Positions 26,349 to 38,088 are shown, counted from the stretch's first letter. The stretch is 64,000 nt of DNA from Actinopolyspora erythraea (GCF_002263515.1 NZ_CP022752.1:2046001-2110000), one strand, 5' to 3'. The notes: a model not told the origin generated them from the letters alone. Made by a program: numbers and translations.

Positions 26349-26915
26349 GTGGTCGAGAACGCATCACGGCTGGATACGAACGTAGAACAAGCTGAGCTGT
26401 TCCCGGACGCCGCTCTTCCGGATGAGCTGGTCGGCTACCGAGGGCGTGCTGCCTGTCAGATCGCCGGTATCACCTATCGACAGCTGGACTACTGGGCCCG
26501 CACCCAACTGGTCGAACCCTCGATCAGGCTCGCGGAGGGCTCCGGGTCGCAACGACTCTACTCGTTCAAGGACATCCTGGTCCTCAAGGTGGTCAAGCGG
26601 CTGCTGGACGCGGGCGTTTCGCTGCACAACATCCGCACCGCCGTGGACCACCTGCGTGGCCGTGGGGTCCGTGACCTGGCCGGTGTCACTCTGTTCAGTG
26701 ATGGAACCACCGTCTACGAGTGCACCTCGGCGGAGGACGTGGTGGACCTGCTGCGCGGTGGGCAGGGGGTGTTCGGGATAGCCGTCAGCGGCGCCATGCG
26801 GGAGATAAGCGGCACGATCCGCGAGTTCCCCGCGGAGCGGGCCGACAACGCCGGTGTCCGCTCAGCGGACGAGGACGAACTGTCCCGCAAACGTCGTGAT
26901 CGCCAAACGGGGTGA
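26349..26915 (+). CDS. MerR-family regulator (Rv1830/ResR type)
   Basis: A 188-residue DNA-binding protein. The winged helix-turn-helix (about residues 27-100) reads GYRGRAACQIAGITYRQLDY then WARTQLVEPS and LYSFKDILVLKVVKRLLDAG; the signature and the downstream TTVYECTSAEDVVDLLRGG match the second MerR gene of the mycobacterial garA locus (Rv1830), linked there to growth control and antibiotic recovery. GTG 26349 has GGGGAGG with 5-base spacing. It precedes the glycine riboswitch and gcvP, but the riboswitch leader separates expression. Target genes are not shown. Confidence 0.88.
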   Translation: MVENASRLDTNVEQAELFPDAALPDELVGYRGRAACQIAGITYRQLDYWARTQLVEPSIRLAEGSGSQRLYSFKDILVLKVVKRLLDAGVSLHNIRTAVDHLRGRGVRDLAGVTLFSDGTTVYECTSAEDVVDLLRGGQGVFGIAVSGAMREISGTIREFPAERADNAGVRSADEDELSRKRRDRQTG

Positions 26916-26950
26916 CATATGAGGTACGCTCACACCTGTCGCTGACCCCG

Positions 26951-27158
26951 TGCGGGAGAGACCGTGCCGACCCCGGCACGGCGCCGAAGGAGCAACCCCT
27001 CCCCGACAACCTCTCAGGCTATTGGGACCGTACGGGCGAGATACCTCTGGAAAGAGGGATTCACCACAGCGTCGTGGTGGGCCCCCGCCGACGGTGCAAA
27101 CCCGCGATACCGGGTGAAGCTCTCAGGCGCCCGCCTCGCGGGCATTGACAGAGGGGGA
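26951..27158 (+). promoter_or_regulatory. Tandem glycine riboswitch (gcvT motif)
   Basis: Two adjacent glycine aptamers precede gcvP. Aptamer 1 has GCGGGAGAG (26952-26960), CCGAAGGAGCAA (26984-26995) and CTCTCAGG (27011-27018). Aptamer 2 has CTCTGGAAAGAG (27045-27056), GCCGACGGTGCAAAC (27087-27101), CTCTCAGG (27120-27127) and the closing GACAGAGGGGGA (27147-27158). These are the conserved core strings of the gcvT class, which turns glycine cleavage genes on when glycine is abundant. About 64 bases separate it from the gcvP start. No strong intrinsic terminator is obvious, so control may be on translation or Rho access. Confidence 0.93.
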
Positions 27159-27222
27159 GGTCAGTCACTCGACCGAGTGCTGTCTGCCCTGTCCGAGATG
27201 CCCGACGATTGAGGTTTTGGCG

Positions 27223-30117
<2,895 letters not shown>

Positions 30118-30190
30118 CCGAGCGTTCCGCGAGGCCGTCTAATACGGTGGGCTCTTTACGTGACCGACTCCGAGAGGGGTATACGAGCAG

Positions 30191-30475
30191 ATGCTCACCA
30201 TCAGCGAGAACGCGGCCGAGGTCATCAAGCTGATCTTGGTCGGCGGAGAGTCCCCCGAGGGGGCCGGTCTGCGTATCAGCTCGCCCGAGGGGCAGGCTTC
30301 GCCAGACGGTCTGGAGGCGGCTGTCGCCAACGCTCCGGAGGACAGCGACCAGATCGTCGAGCAGTCCGGTGTGCGGGTCTTCCTGGACGAACAGGCCGCC
30401 ACGGTGCTCGGGGACAAGACGCTGGACGCCGAGCGGGACGACAACGGGGAACTCGGCCTGACGGTCAGTGAGTGA
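30191..30475 (+). CDS. HesB/IscA-fold protein without cysteines
   Basis: A 94-residue protein resembling the A-type iron-sulfur carrier fold (MLTISENAAEVIKLIL, GLRISSPEG, VRVFLDEQAATVLGDKTLDA). True IscA/HesB proteins carry three conserved cysteines; here there are none, so it is unlikely to bind an iron-sulfur cluster in the usual way. Databases tend to name such proteins HesB-like by fold alone. It follows gcvP by 73 bases in the same direction and ends at a bidirectional hairpin, so it may be cotranscribed with gcvP under the glycine riboswitch. Function unknown. Confidence 0.75.
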   Translation: MLTISENAAEVIKLILVGGESPEGAGLRISSPEGQASPDGLEAAVANAPEDSDQIVEQSGVRVFLDEQAATVLGDKTLDAERDDNGELGLTVSE

Positions 30476-30496
30476 CCCGAGCACGGCAGTGCCGAG

Positions 30497-30526
30497 GTGG
30501 GGTGGCCGCGGTGGCGGTCACCCCAC
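30497..30526. terminator. Bidirectional hairpin terminator
   Basis: Outer arms 30497-30504 and 30519-30526 (GTGGGGTG/CACCCCAC) and inner arms 30506-30509 and 30514-30517 form a compact stem with a 4-base loop. It overlaps the last codons of the minus-strand gene ending at 30518 and follows the plus-strand HesB-like stop by 21 bases. Confidence 0.65.
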
Positions 30527-31411
30527 GCGCTGTTCCAACAGTTGCCGGCACGTTTCGATCAGGCGCTGCCGCAGCGCGCTCGCTCGTTCGGTGAAGGCCC
30601 GCTGCTCGCGGACGTACTCGGCGCGACCGGGAGCCGTCTCGATCGCCACGGGCGAGTAGCCAAGTTCGCTGAGGTCGTAGGGACTGGCACGCATGTCCAG
30701 TTCGCGGATCTCGGCGGCCAGCTCGAAGGCATCGGCCGTCAGCTCGGCCGGCACGAGGGGGTCGAGCTTGTAGCACCACTTGAAGACGTCCATGTTGTTG
30801 TGCAGACAGCCGGGCTGTTCGAGGTTGACCCGGTCCTGCTGCGTGGGTTGCAACGTGTTGCGCGGCCGGGCGGCCGTGCTGAAGAACCGGAACGCGTCGT
30901 AGTGGCTGCACTGGATGCGCATCGACTCGACGACCTCGTTCGTGCCCTGGATCCCCAGGCGCAGCGGCCATTCCGAGTGCCGCAGCTCGTCCTGGGTGAG
31001 CCGGTAGACCATGGCCCACTCGTGCATCCCGAAGCACCCCAGCTGTGCCGGGCGTGATTCCGTGGTGCTCAGCAGACGGTGCACGAAGTCGGCGGTGTCG
31101 AGCAGCCGAGGTGTCAGCGCCTCGGGCGCGACCGTCACGCCGTCCGGCGTCTCGGTGTATCCGCTTCGGCCGAGGAACTTCGCGCCGTCCTCCAGTGCCA
31201 CGCCGAAACCCGGTTGCCAGCGCTCCAGCTTCGACGGGCGCTGAGTGTAGTACGTGAAGAGAAAGTCCATCACCGGGTGCTTCTCGCCCCGCTGTTGCCG
31301 CTCGCGGTGCGGCAGCGTCCAGTACCGCATCCGCTCCAGGTGAGCCTGTTCCCTGGCACGCCACGTTCGTTCGGACAGTACTTCGGAGGGCACGTGGGAA
31401 GGATAGGCCAC
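30518..31411 (-). CDS. Conserved protein annotated as 3-methyladenine DNA glycosylase
   Basis: A 297-residue soluble protein of an actinobacterial family that databases usually call 3-methyladenine DNA glycosylase; I see no helix-hairpin-helix motif to confirm base excision, so that name is tentative. Conserved-looking parts are SERTWRAREQAHLERM, HPVMDFLFTYYTQRP, FGMHEWAMVYR, IQCSHYDAFRFFS and GCLHNNMDVFKWCYKL. Several His/Cys positions (CSHYDAFRF, HNNMD) could bind a metal. GTG 31411 is used; GTG 31393 is possible and neither has a good ribosome binding site. It stands alone, convergent with the gcvP unit. Confidence 0.6.
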   Translation of the reverse strand: MAYPSHVPSEVLSERTWRAREQAHLERMRYWTLPHRERQQRGEKHPVMDFLFTYYTQRPSKLERWQPGFGVALEDGAKFLGRSGYTETPDGVTVAPEALTPRLLDTADFVHRLLSTTESRPAQLGCFGMHEWAMVYRLTQDELRHSEWPLRLGIQGTNEVVESMRIQCSHYDAFRFFSTAARPRNTLQPTQQDRVNLEQPGCLHNNMDVFKWCYKLDPLVPAELTADAFELAAEIRELDMRASPYDLSELGYSPVAIETAPGRAEYVREQRAFTERASALRQRLIETCRQLLEQRVG

Positions 31412-31586
31412 CCGCGCGGCATCGTCCCTGGGCGGGGACGTCGGAAGTGAAGCCCGTTCGGGCCTGTTCGGCCCCGTTCGGGTGGTGAGCGCGGGTCGCG
31501 CTCACCACCCGGTCCGCCGCTTCGTGCCCAGTGCCCGGCACGTGCCGCGAACGCGCCGGGCACGAACCGGCCGTTCGAGCAATCGT

Positions 31587-32627
31587 TCACGCCACGTGGG
31601 TGCCGTCGCGGACGGTGCCGACGTACTCCTCGACCAGGTCCTCCAGCGCCACCACGCCGAGCGGTCTGCCGCCGTCGTCGATGGCCGTGGCCAGGTGGCT
31701 ACCGGTACGCCGCAGCGCCGTCAGCGCGTCGTCCAGCCGGGCTCGCGCCCGCACGGTGGGCAGCGTGCGGATCCGCGAGGTCGGTACCAGCGTGTTCGGC
31801 GAGCTGCCCGCCTGGTCCAGCACGTCCTTGACGTGCAGGTAGCCCATCAGCTTGCCGCCTTCGCCGCGAACCGGGAAACGGGAGAAGCCAGTGGAGGAGA
31901 CCGCCTCCTCCACGTCCGTCAGCGTGGGATCGCCGGGCAGCGTGGTCAGCTCTCCCAGCGGAACCAGCACGTCGTTGACGGTGCTCTCCAGCGACGACAG
32001 CGTTTTCGCCAGCCTGCGGTGCTCGGACTGGTCCAGCAGCCCCTCGCGTCGGGACTCCACCAGTAGCTCGGCCAGCTCCGAGGAGGTATAGGCCGTCTCC
32101 AGGTCCTCCTTGGGCTGCACCCGGAGCAGCCGCAGCACCCCGTTGGCCAGCATGTTGAACAGCGCGATGAACGGTCGGGCGATCTTGACGAACCCCACCA
32201 GGGCGGGGACCAGCCACAGTGCCAGCCGTTCCGGATCGGCGATCGCGAGGTTCTTCGGCACCATCTCGCCGACCAGTACGTGCAGCACCACCACGATGGC
32301 CAGTGCGATCGCGAAGGAGACCGCGTGTACCAGCACCGAGGGGACCGGGATCGGACCCAGCAGCCGGTCGAGCTGGTGCGCCACGGCCGGTTCGCCCAAC
32401 CGGCCCAGTCCCAGTGAGCAGAGCGTGATGCCCAGCTGGGCGCTGGTCAGCATCAGCGAGCCTTCCTCGCTGGCCCTGATCACTGTGTTCGCCCGTTGCA
32501 CCCCCTGCTCACGCAGTGCTTCCAGCCGGTCCCGGCGGGATGACAGCAGCGAGAACTCCGCGCCCACGAACAGTGCGTTGAGCAGCAGAAGCAGCACGGT
32601 GAGTCCGATGGCCGCACCGTCGCTCAT
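31587..32627 (-). CDS. CNNM/CorC-type transporter with CBS pair (shorter paralogue)
   Basis: A 346-residue membrane protein: DUF21 domain (residues 1-190, three to four helices with SSRRDRLEALREQGVQRA and GEMVPKNLAIADPERLA) and a CBS pair (about 200-335). The C-terminal CorC_HlyC domain is absent. The family, once called hemolysins, acts in magnesium and cobalt efflux or balance. ATG 32627 has GGAGGTG 6 bases upstream and overlaps the stop of the longer paralogue as ATGA, so both proteins are made from one mRNA and may work as a heteromer. Confidence 0.88.
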   Translation of the reverse strand: MSDGAAIGLTVLLLLLNALFVGAEFSLLSSRRDRLEALREQGVQRANTVIRASEEGSLMLTSAQLGITLCSLGLGRLGEPAVAHQLDRLLGPIPVPSVLVHAVSFAIALAIVVVLHVLVGEMVPKNLAIADPERLALWLVPALVGFVKIARPFIALFNMLANGVLRLLRVQPKEDLETAYTSSELAELLVESRREGLLDQSEHRRLAKTLSSLESTVNDVLVPLGELTTLPGDPTLTDVEEAVSSTGFSRFPVRGEGGKLMGYLHVKDVLDQAGSSPNTLVPTSRIRTLPTVRARARLDDALTALRRTGSHLATAIDDGGRPLGVVALEDLVEEYVGTVRDGTHVA

Positions 32628-33994
32628 CGTGACACCTCCCGCTGGCGCGCGGTGTTCGTGGACAGCTCTCGGGGATCGGAGTCCGACGCATGCCGCTGCA
32701 GCCGCAACTCCGCGATGCGGTGCCGGTCCATGCCGGTGACCGTCAGCGTCCAGTCATCCTGTTGGATCCGGTCGCCCGCGGTGGGTATGCGGCCCAACCG
32801 GGAGAGCACGAAGCCGGCCACCGTCTCGTAGTCCCCTTCCGGCATCGCGAATCCGGTGGCCTCCTCCAGTTCGTCCGCGCGCAGCAGTCCCGATATGTTC
32901 CAGCTGGAACCACCGGTGCGCCGTACCGCCGCCACCTCGCGTCGGTCGTGCTCGTCGCGCACGTCACCGATGATCTCCTCGACGACGTCCTCCAGGGTCA
33001 CGATTCCCGCCGTGCCGCCGTACTCGTCGACCACCAGCGCCAGCTGCAGTCCGGAGCCCCGCAACCGTTCCAGCAGCGCGTCGCCGTCCAGACTCTCCGG
33101 AACCGTGGGTACCGGCCGTGTCAGCGAGCCCACCGACTTCTCGGCGCGTTCCCGGGAGGGCACCCCGAAGGCCTGCTTGACGTGCACTACCCCGTGCACG
33201 TTGTCGAGATCGCCACCGTGCACCGGGAACCGGGAGAACCCGGTGCGGCGGGCGGTGTTTATCAGTTCGAGCACGCTGTCCTCGGCGCCGAGCGATTCCA
33301 CCCGGACCCGAGGGGTCATCAGTTCCTGGGCGGTGCGCTCGCCGAACCGCAGCGAGCGGTCCATCAGGGCGGCGGTGGCCTCGTCGAGCGTGCCGTGTTC
33401 CGCACTGGAGCGCACGATGGAACCGAGTTCGTCGGGCGAGCGAGCCGAACGCAGTTCCTCCTGCGGTTCGACCCCCATCTTCCGGATGACCCAGTTGGCG
33501 CTGTTGTTCATGCTGTTGATCAGCGGGCTGAACACGCGGGAGAACGTGGCGTGGTACCCCGAAACAGCCCTGGCCGTCGGCAGCGGCCGCGCGATGGCCA
33601 GGTTCTTGGGGACCATTTCGCCGAAGACCATCGACAGCGTGGTCGCCAGGAAGATCGCGAGCACGAGCGCGGCCGGCACGGCCACGCTCATGGGGACCCC
33701 GACCGCGCTGATCACCGGGCGCAGCAGGTCGCCGATCAGCGGCTCGGCCACGTAACCGGTGACCAGGGTGGTGAGGGTGATCGCGACCTGCGCCCCGGAG
33801 AGCTGGAAGGAGAGCGTGCTGTGCGCACGCCGCACCGACCTGGAACGTCGGTCACCGACTTCGGCGACGTGGGTGTCGATGGTGCTGCGTTCCAGTGTGG
33901 TCAGCGAGAACTCGGCGGCCACGGCCAGCGCCGTGCCGAACGTGAGCACTCCGACGAACAGCAGCCCCAGGATCGCTAGCACAACGTCCATCAT
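32624..33994 (-). CDS. CNNM/CorC-type transporter with CBS pair and CorC_HlyC domain
   Basis: A 456-residue membrane protein: a DUF21 domain (about 1-200; GTALAVAAEFSLTTLERS, FGEMVPKNLAIARPL), a CBS pair (about 215-345) and a C-terminal CorC_HlyC domain (about 360-440; GLLRADELEEATGF, YETVAGFVLSRLGRIP). The GEMVPKNLA motif is the pore-helix mark of CNNM proteins. It is the first gene of a two-gene unit. The ATG at 33994 (or 33991) has a poor ribosome binding site. Magnesium or divalent cation export is the likely role by family; there is no metal-specific evidence here. Confidence 0.88.
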   Translation of the reverse strand: MMDVVLAILGLLFVGVLTFGTALAVAAEFSLTTLERSTIDTHVAEVGDRRSRSVRRAHSTLSFQLSGAQVAITLTTLVTGYVAEPLIGDLLRPVISAVGVPMSVAVPAALVLAIFLATTLSMVFGEMVPKNLAIARPLPTARAVSGYHATFSRVFSPLINSMNNSANWVIRKMGVEPQEELRSARSPDELGSIVRSSAEHGTLDEATAALMDRSLRFGERTAQELMTPRVRVESLGAEDSVLELINTARRTGFSRFPVHGGDLDNVHGVVHVKQAFGVPSRERAEKSVGSLTRPVPTVPESLDGDALLERLRGSGLQLALVVDEYGGTAGIVTLEDVVEEIIGDVRDEHDRREVAAVRRTGGSSWNISGLLRADELEEATGFAMPEGDYETVAGFVLSRLGRIPTAGDRIQQDDWTLTVTGMDRHRIAELRLQRHASDSDPRELSTNTARQREVSR

Positions 33995-34158
33995 CGGCCG
34001 CCCCGGTACTGGCGGTTACGGCGCCGCGGCCGGTGGTGGGAGACGGGACCGCCGGGTCTTCGACCCGGCCCGGTACTGCCTTCGGGCGAGTGTGCCTCGG
34101 GCACTGACGCTGTCACTCCTCTTGCGTCGTGTCGTGATGCTGATCCCGCGTCGGGATT

Positions 34159-34190
34159 CTTCGGATCCGCGCGACCGCGCGGATCCGAAG
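34159..34190. terminator. Near-perfect 32-base palindrome
   Basis: Arms 34159-34173 and 34176-34190 pair over 15 bp around a 2-base centre. It lies 120 bases beyond the stop of the minus-strand TIGR03086 gene (34310) and 165 bases before the CNNM gene start. It may terminate the former or act as a protein-binding palindrome; no T tract is seen. The rest of 33995-34309 shows no gene. Confidence 0.5.
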
Positions 34191-34309
34191 GTGCCTGTCT
34201 TGGATGCCCGCATTCTACCGTTCGAGGGCCGGCGAGGGCTCCCGTTGTGTCGTGGATATCGCACCGGAGCCCGCCCGGGCCAGTGGGACGGCGAACAGGA
34301 GGGCGGGAA

Positions 34310-34870
34310 TCAGGGTTTCCTGCCGAGCATCGCCAGCAGGCGGGTCTGCGGCGCCGCCGACTCGTCGACCGGTTGCGGGGGCGCGAAGAGCCCTGAGTCG
34401 GCGAGTTCCGCCACGTGCGGTTCGAACACCGCGCGTACCGCTTCCACCAGTTCCGGGTCGAGCCCGGTGTCGACCCCGATGCCCCTCGCCAGGTCCCACG
34501 CGTGCACGGTGAGGTCCAGCGTCATCTGCCAGCCGTAGTCCTCGGTGGGGATCGTTCCGCCCGTGACGTGCACCCGGCCGGACAGCGAGGCGCCGTCCCA
34601 GGCGGCCCGTGCCGCGGAGCTGGCCCTGTCCCAGGCGGCCTGGGGCGCCTCGCCCACCAGATCGCCGTCGAACCTGTCACCGACCTCCCGCAGGGTGTGG
34701 CCGTTCAGCAGCCACGGTACCCACAGCTGCTCGCTGACCAGGTGATTGAGCAGGTCGCGCACCTTCCACTCGTCACAGGGGGTGGCGTTGTCCAGCTGGT
34801 CGACTTCGACGCGCCGGACGCGGTTGTCGAATTCGCGCATCGCCACCCGGTGCGCGGGCAACAGTTCCAT
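34310..34870 (-). CDS. TIGR03086-family (mycothiol-dependent maleylpyruvate isomerase-like) protein
   Basis: A 186-residue DinB/MDMPI-fold protein of the actinobacterial TIGR03086 group. The N-terminus MELLPAHRVAMREFDNRV, then TPCDEWKVRDLLNHLVSEQLWVP and the later TLDLTVHAWDLARGIG, are family marks; His in NHLV and in TVHAWD with a carboxylate are the expected metal ligands. Members use mycothiol or bind metals, but most have no known substrate. ATG 34870 has GGAGGAA with 6-7 base spacing; a longer reading to 35056 lacks support. It is a single gene. Confidence 0.82.
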   Translation of the reverse strand: MELLPAHRVAMREFDNRVRRVEVDQLDNATPCDEWKVRDLLNHLVSEQLWVPWLLNGHTLREVGDRFDGDLVGEAPQAAWDRASSAARAAWDGASLSGRVHVTGGTIPTEDYGWQMTLDLTVHAWDLARGIGVDTGLDPELVEAVRAVFEPHVAELADSGLFAPPQPVDESAAPQTRLLAMLGRKP

Positions 34871-35323
34871 CGAGGTTCCTCCACGGCTCGTCGGCAGCGG
34901 GGCTGCCGCGGTGTGCGGTACGAAAACTGGAATGGTTGTCGGGTCCGGGGTACTGGGCGGGCGGCGCGACCGGGGCCCGTCGGCCGTGTCCGACGGGGCG
35001 GCCCACCGCCACGGTAGGTCCATGATGTGGACTCCAGAGGTGGTGAGGTGACTCACCTGAGCCGGCCGCCGCGGACGAGGGTATCCGTTACGGCTCCGGC
35101 GTGGTCAGCACGGAGTGTGTAACTCCCGTAACGTGTCATGCCCTCGTTCGGGGGTGGGGCACCCCCGCTGGAGATCCGAACTGCCCACCGTTGAAACATC
35201 TGCTCGTCCAGAGGTCACACCTTTGAAGGACCCAGTGCTTCTGGCCTGCGAAGAAGTGCGTATCCTGCCGCAAGTTGTCAGGTGGCTACCGCCGCCTTGC
35301 CATGCGTACGAGAGGACGTGATC
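34871..35323. other. Divergent intergenic region
   Basis: A 453-base gap between the TIGR03086 gene (minus) and the peptide transporter (plus), which must hold both promoters. A G-rich hairpin with 8-bp arms (35149-35156 and 35160-35167) lies about 160 bases before the transporter start. No gene is supported. Confidence 0.4.
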
Positions 35324-36799
35324 GTGAACACCTCCACGGTTACGAACGAGTCGCGCGGGAGAGGGTTCTTCGGACAACCCCCCGGCTTGTCCACATTGTT
35401 TTTCATCGAGATGTGGGAGCGCTTCTCCTACTACGGGATGCGCGCCATACTCGCTCTCTACCTCTACACGGCGGTTACGCAGGGCGGTCTCGGCATGGAC
35501 GAGTCTGTCGCCGCCTCCCTGGTACTGGCGTACGGCTCCTCCGTCTACCTCACCGGCGTCGCGGGCGGCTGGCTCGCGGACCGGGTGCTCGGCTCCCAGC
35601 GGGCCATTTTCTACGGTGGCGTGCTCATCATGCTCGGGCACGTCTGCATGGCGTTCCCCGGCGGCTACTACACACTCGGCGCGGGGCTGGCGTTGATCGT
35701 GGTCGGCACCGGCCTGCTCAAGCCCAACGTGTCGAACGTGGTGGGCGGCCTGTACGAGAAGGACGACGCGCGGCGCGACGCCGGCTTTTCCATCTTCTAC
35801 ACGGGCATCAACATCGGTGCCTTCATCAGCCAGCTGCTGACCCCCGCCCTGGCGGAGGGGCCCGGATTCCACTGGGGCTTCGGCGCCGCCGCCGTCGGAA
35901 TGGCGCTCGGACTGGCCCAGTACGTGTTCGGGCGGGGACGCCTCGCAGGCGTGGGCAGCCAGCCGGTCAACCCCCTCCCGGCGCACCGGCGCAACAAGGT
36001 GCTCGGGCGGGTCGGGCTCATCGCCGTCGCCGCGGTAGTGGTGCTCGGTGCCGCGCTGGCCCTCTTCGGAGTCACCGGCCTGATCAACACGATCACCCTG
36101 GTTGCCATCCTGCTGCCCGTCGCCTACTTCACGGTGATGTTCCGGAGCAGGCAGGTCACCAAGATGGAGCGGGACAGGCTCGTCTCCTACGTGCCGCTGT
36201 TCGTGGCCACCGCGGTGTTCTTCCTGCTGTTCGAGCAGCAGGCGGCGACGCTGGTCATCGTGACCGACCAGCAGACCGACACGACCCTGTTCGGCTTCGA
36301 CTTCCCCGTCGGCTGGTTCCAGTCGATCAACCCGCTGGCCATCATCGTGCTGGCACCGCTGTTCGCCTGGATGTGGACGAGGCTGGGCAATCGGCAGCCG
36401 AGCACACCGATCAAGTTCACCGGCGGGCTCTTCTTCGTCGCACTCGGTTTCCTGTGGGTGGTCATCGCCGGGTTGTTCCGCAACGAGCAGGACCTGCTGA
36501 ACCCGTTGATGATCGCTTTCGTGTTCGTGCTGTTCACCATCGGTGAGCTCATGCTCTCGCCGGTGGGCCTGTCCGCCACCACGAAACTGGCGCCGGACGC
36601 GTTCTCCTCGCAGACCATGGGGCTGTACTTCCTCGCACCCGCTCTCGGCCAGGGTGTCGCGGCGCAGATCGCGAAGCTGTACTCGGAGCAGCACCAGGAT
36701 CTCTACTTCGGCGGAGTGGCTCTGGTCACCTTCGCGCTGGCGGCGCTGCTCGCGCTGATCTCCCCGCGGGTCAAGAGCTACATGCACGGGGTGAACTGA
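35324..36799 (+). CDS. POT-family proton-coupled oligopeptide transporter
   Basis: A 491-residue MFS protein with about 14 helices that imports di- and tripeptides with protons. POT signatures are present: the helix-1 proton motif FFIEMWERFSYYGMRA, GGWLADRVLGSQRAIFYGG, LLKPNVSNVVGGLY and FSIFYTGINIGAF. The conserved ExxER segment (EMWER) is intact. GTG 35324 has AGAGGA with 9-base spacing; the frame is open from 35282. A strong terminator (36834-36882) follows, so it is probably a single-gene unit. The substrate range cannot be told. Confidence 0.92.
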   Translation: MNTSTVTNESRGRGFFGQPPGLSTLFFIEMWERFSYYGMRAILALYLYTAVTQGGLGMDESVAASLVLAYGSSVYLTGVAGGWLADRVLGSQRAIFYGGVLIMLGHVCMAFPGGYYTLGAGLALIVVGTGLLKPNVSNVVGGLYEKDDARRDAGFSIFYTGINIGAFISQLLTPALAEGPGFHWGFGAAAVGMALGLAQYVFGRGRLAGVGSQPVNPLPAHRRNKVLGRVGLIAVAAVVVLGAALALFGVTGLINTITLVAILLPVAYFTVMFRSRQVTKMERDRLVSYVPLFVATAVFFLLFEQQAATLVIVTDQQTDTTLFGFDFPVGWFQSINPLAIIVLAPLFAWMWTRLGNRQPSTPIKFTGGLFFVALGFLWVVIAGLFRNEQDLLNPLMIAFVFVLFTIGELMLSPVGLSATTKLAPDAFSSQTMGLYFLAPALGQGVAAQIAKLYSEQHQDLYFGGVALVTFALAALLALISPRVKSYMHGVN

Positions 36800-36833
36800 A
36801 CCGGCCCTCGCGCTGACGCACGCCGGATGCCTC

Positions 36834-36882
36834 CCGCGCCGCGTACCTCTTCCGACGAGAGGTGCGCGGCGCGGTTCTCTTC
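36834..36882 (+). terminator. Strong rho-independent terminator of the peptide transporter gene
   Basis: Arms 36834-36850 and 36858-36874 form a 17-bp stem with one G-U pair and a 7-base loop, followed by TTCTCTTC. It begins 34 bases after the POT gene stop and prevents read-through against the minus-strand DUF3616 gene. Confidence 0.85.
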
Positions 36883-36954
36883 CCGAAGGGCACGACCGAG
36901 GTGTCCCTTCCCGCCGAACGCGGTGGGACTCACGCCCGGCCCCGCCGGTGCGAC

Positions 36955-38088
36955 TCACGGCAGCGCGAACACGTCGCCCAGCACGACGTGCTCGGTGGCG
37001 ACCCGGTGCGCAGCCGGACTGTCGTAGACCACGAACAGCTTGTCGCCGTCCGACTCCGACATCACCGAGATCCCCTCGGCGTGATCATCACCCGCTCCGT
37101 GGGGCAGGTCCAGCTCCACCGGCAGCTGCTCGGAACGCACCACCTCGGGAGCCTCGCTCTTCGTCGCCCCCTGCCAGCGGTGCAACCGGACCGGGCCGTC
37201 GAGATCCATGGAGGGGCCCGCCAGCACGAGCAGGTCGTCACCGCGTGGGCAGAGGTCGCGTATCCCCAGGCCACCGAGATCGAGGAAGTGCTTGCGGTAG
37301 CGCGATCCCCCGAAACCGCCAAGGGTGAGCTCACCCGCCTCGGTTCCCTCCGTCGGGGCGATCTCCAGCAGCACGGCCCAGCCGCGCAGCACCGGTCCCC
37401 GCAGCCCCAGGAACAGGTTCTCCCCCTTGACCGCGATCCCCTCGACGTCGATCCCGTTGTCCTTGGCCGGTATCCGAAGGAAGGGGCTCAGGTGCGGGTC
37501 CTCGGCCAGCGCCTCGGTCAGGCTGTCCCGGCGGCGCGCGCCCAGCACCGCGGAGCGCCTGCCGTCCGAAGCCTCCCGCACCAGCCGGGGCGGACCGCCG
37601 CCGTCGCGTTCCACCGCCAGCCTGGCGACGATGTGCCGATTGGCCTCGTCCCGCACCTTCGCCAATCGCTTGGCGGCCTTGGTGTCGTCGTGCTTGGGCT
37701 TGACCTTCTTGCGCACCAGGCTGTGCGACCCCACCGCCCACAGCCAGTCCCCGTCCAGTCCGAGTCCCTCGATGTCGGCCTCCTCGTCGGCCGGACCGGG
37801 CAGGGGAACCAGATCGGCCAGTCTGAAGGTGCGCTGCTCACCGTAGGAGTCGGGGTGCTCGCCGCCGGCGACGTGCATCCGCTCCACGGTCGCGGTCTCG
37901 TCACCGGCCAACCACAGGCACCCGTCGTCGCCCCGGATCGCGGAGATGTTGACGTGCGTTTCCGCGTCCACCGACTCCTCGTGGAACCGCAGTGCCATGC
38001 GCCGTTCGATTTCGTGGTGCATGGTCCGCATTATGCGGTCCGCGGCCGCTTCGGCCGTGGTCGCCGTCCGCCCGCGCCGAGGGGTCAC
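36955..38088 (-). CDS. DUF3616 beta-propeller-like protein
   Basis: A 377-residue cytosolic protein of the DUF3616 family, mostly beta strands with repeated motifs such as HVNISAIRGDDGCLWLAGDE, EADIEGLGLDGDWLWAVGSH, IDVEGIAVKGENLFLGLRGP and HAEGISVMSESDGDKLFVVY, which suggest propeller blades. No function is established for the family. GTG 38088 overlaps the FUSC stop as GTGA, so translation is probably coupled; ATG starts at 38031 or 38022 would remove an Arg/Ala-rich leader. It may work with the FUSC membrane protein, an inference from gene coupling only. Confidence 0.75.
   Translation of the reverse strand: MTPRRGRTATTAEAAADRIMRTMHHEIERRMALRFHEESVDAETHVNISAIRGDDGCLWLAGDETATVERMHVAGGEHPDSYGEQRTFRLADLVPLPGPADEEADIEGLGLDGDWLWAVGSHSLVRKKVKPKHDDTKAAKRLAKVRDEANRHIVARLAVERDGGGPPRLVREASDGRRSAVLGARRRDSLTEALAEDPHLSPFLRIPAKDNGIDVEGIAVKGENLFLGLRGPVLRGWAVLLEIAPTEGTEAGELTLGGFGGSRYRKHFLDLGGLGIRDLCPRGDDLLVLAGPSMDLDGPVRLHRWQGATKSEAPEVVRSEQLPVELDLPHGAGDDHAEGISVMSESDGDKLFVVYDSPAAHRVATEHVVLGDVFALP

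Noticed and set aside
30191..30475. Calling this protein an iron-sulfur cluster carrier
   Set aside because: It has no cysteine at all, so the standard function is not supported.
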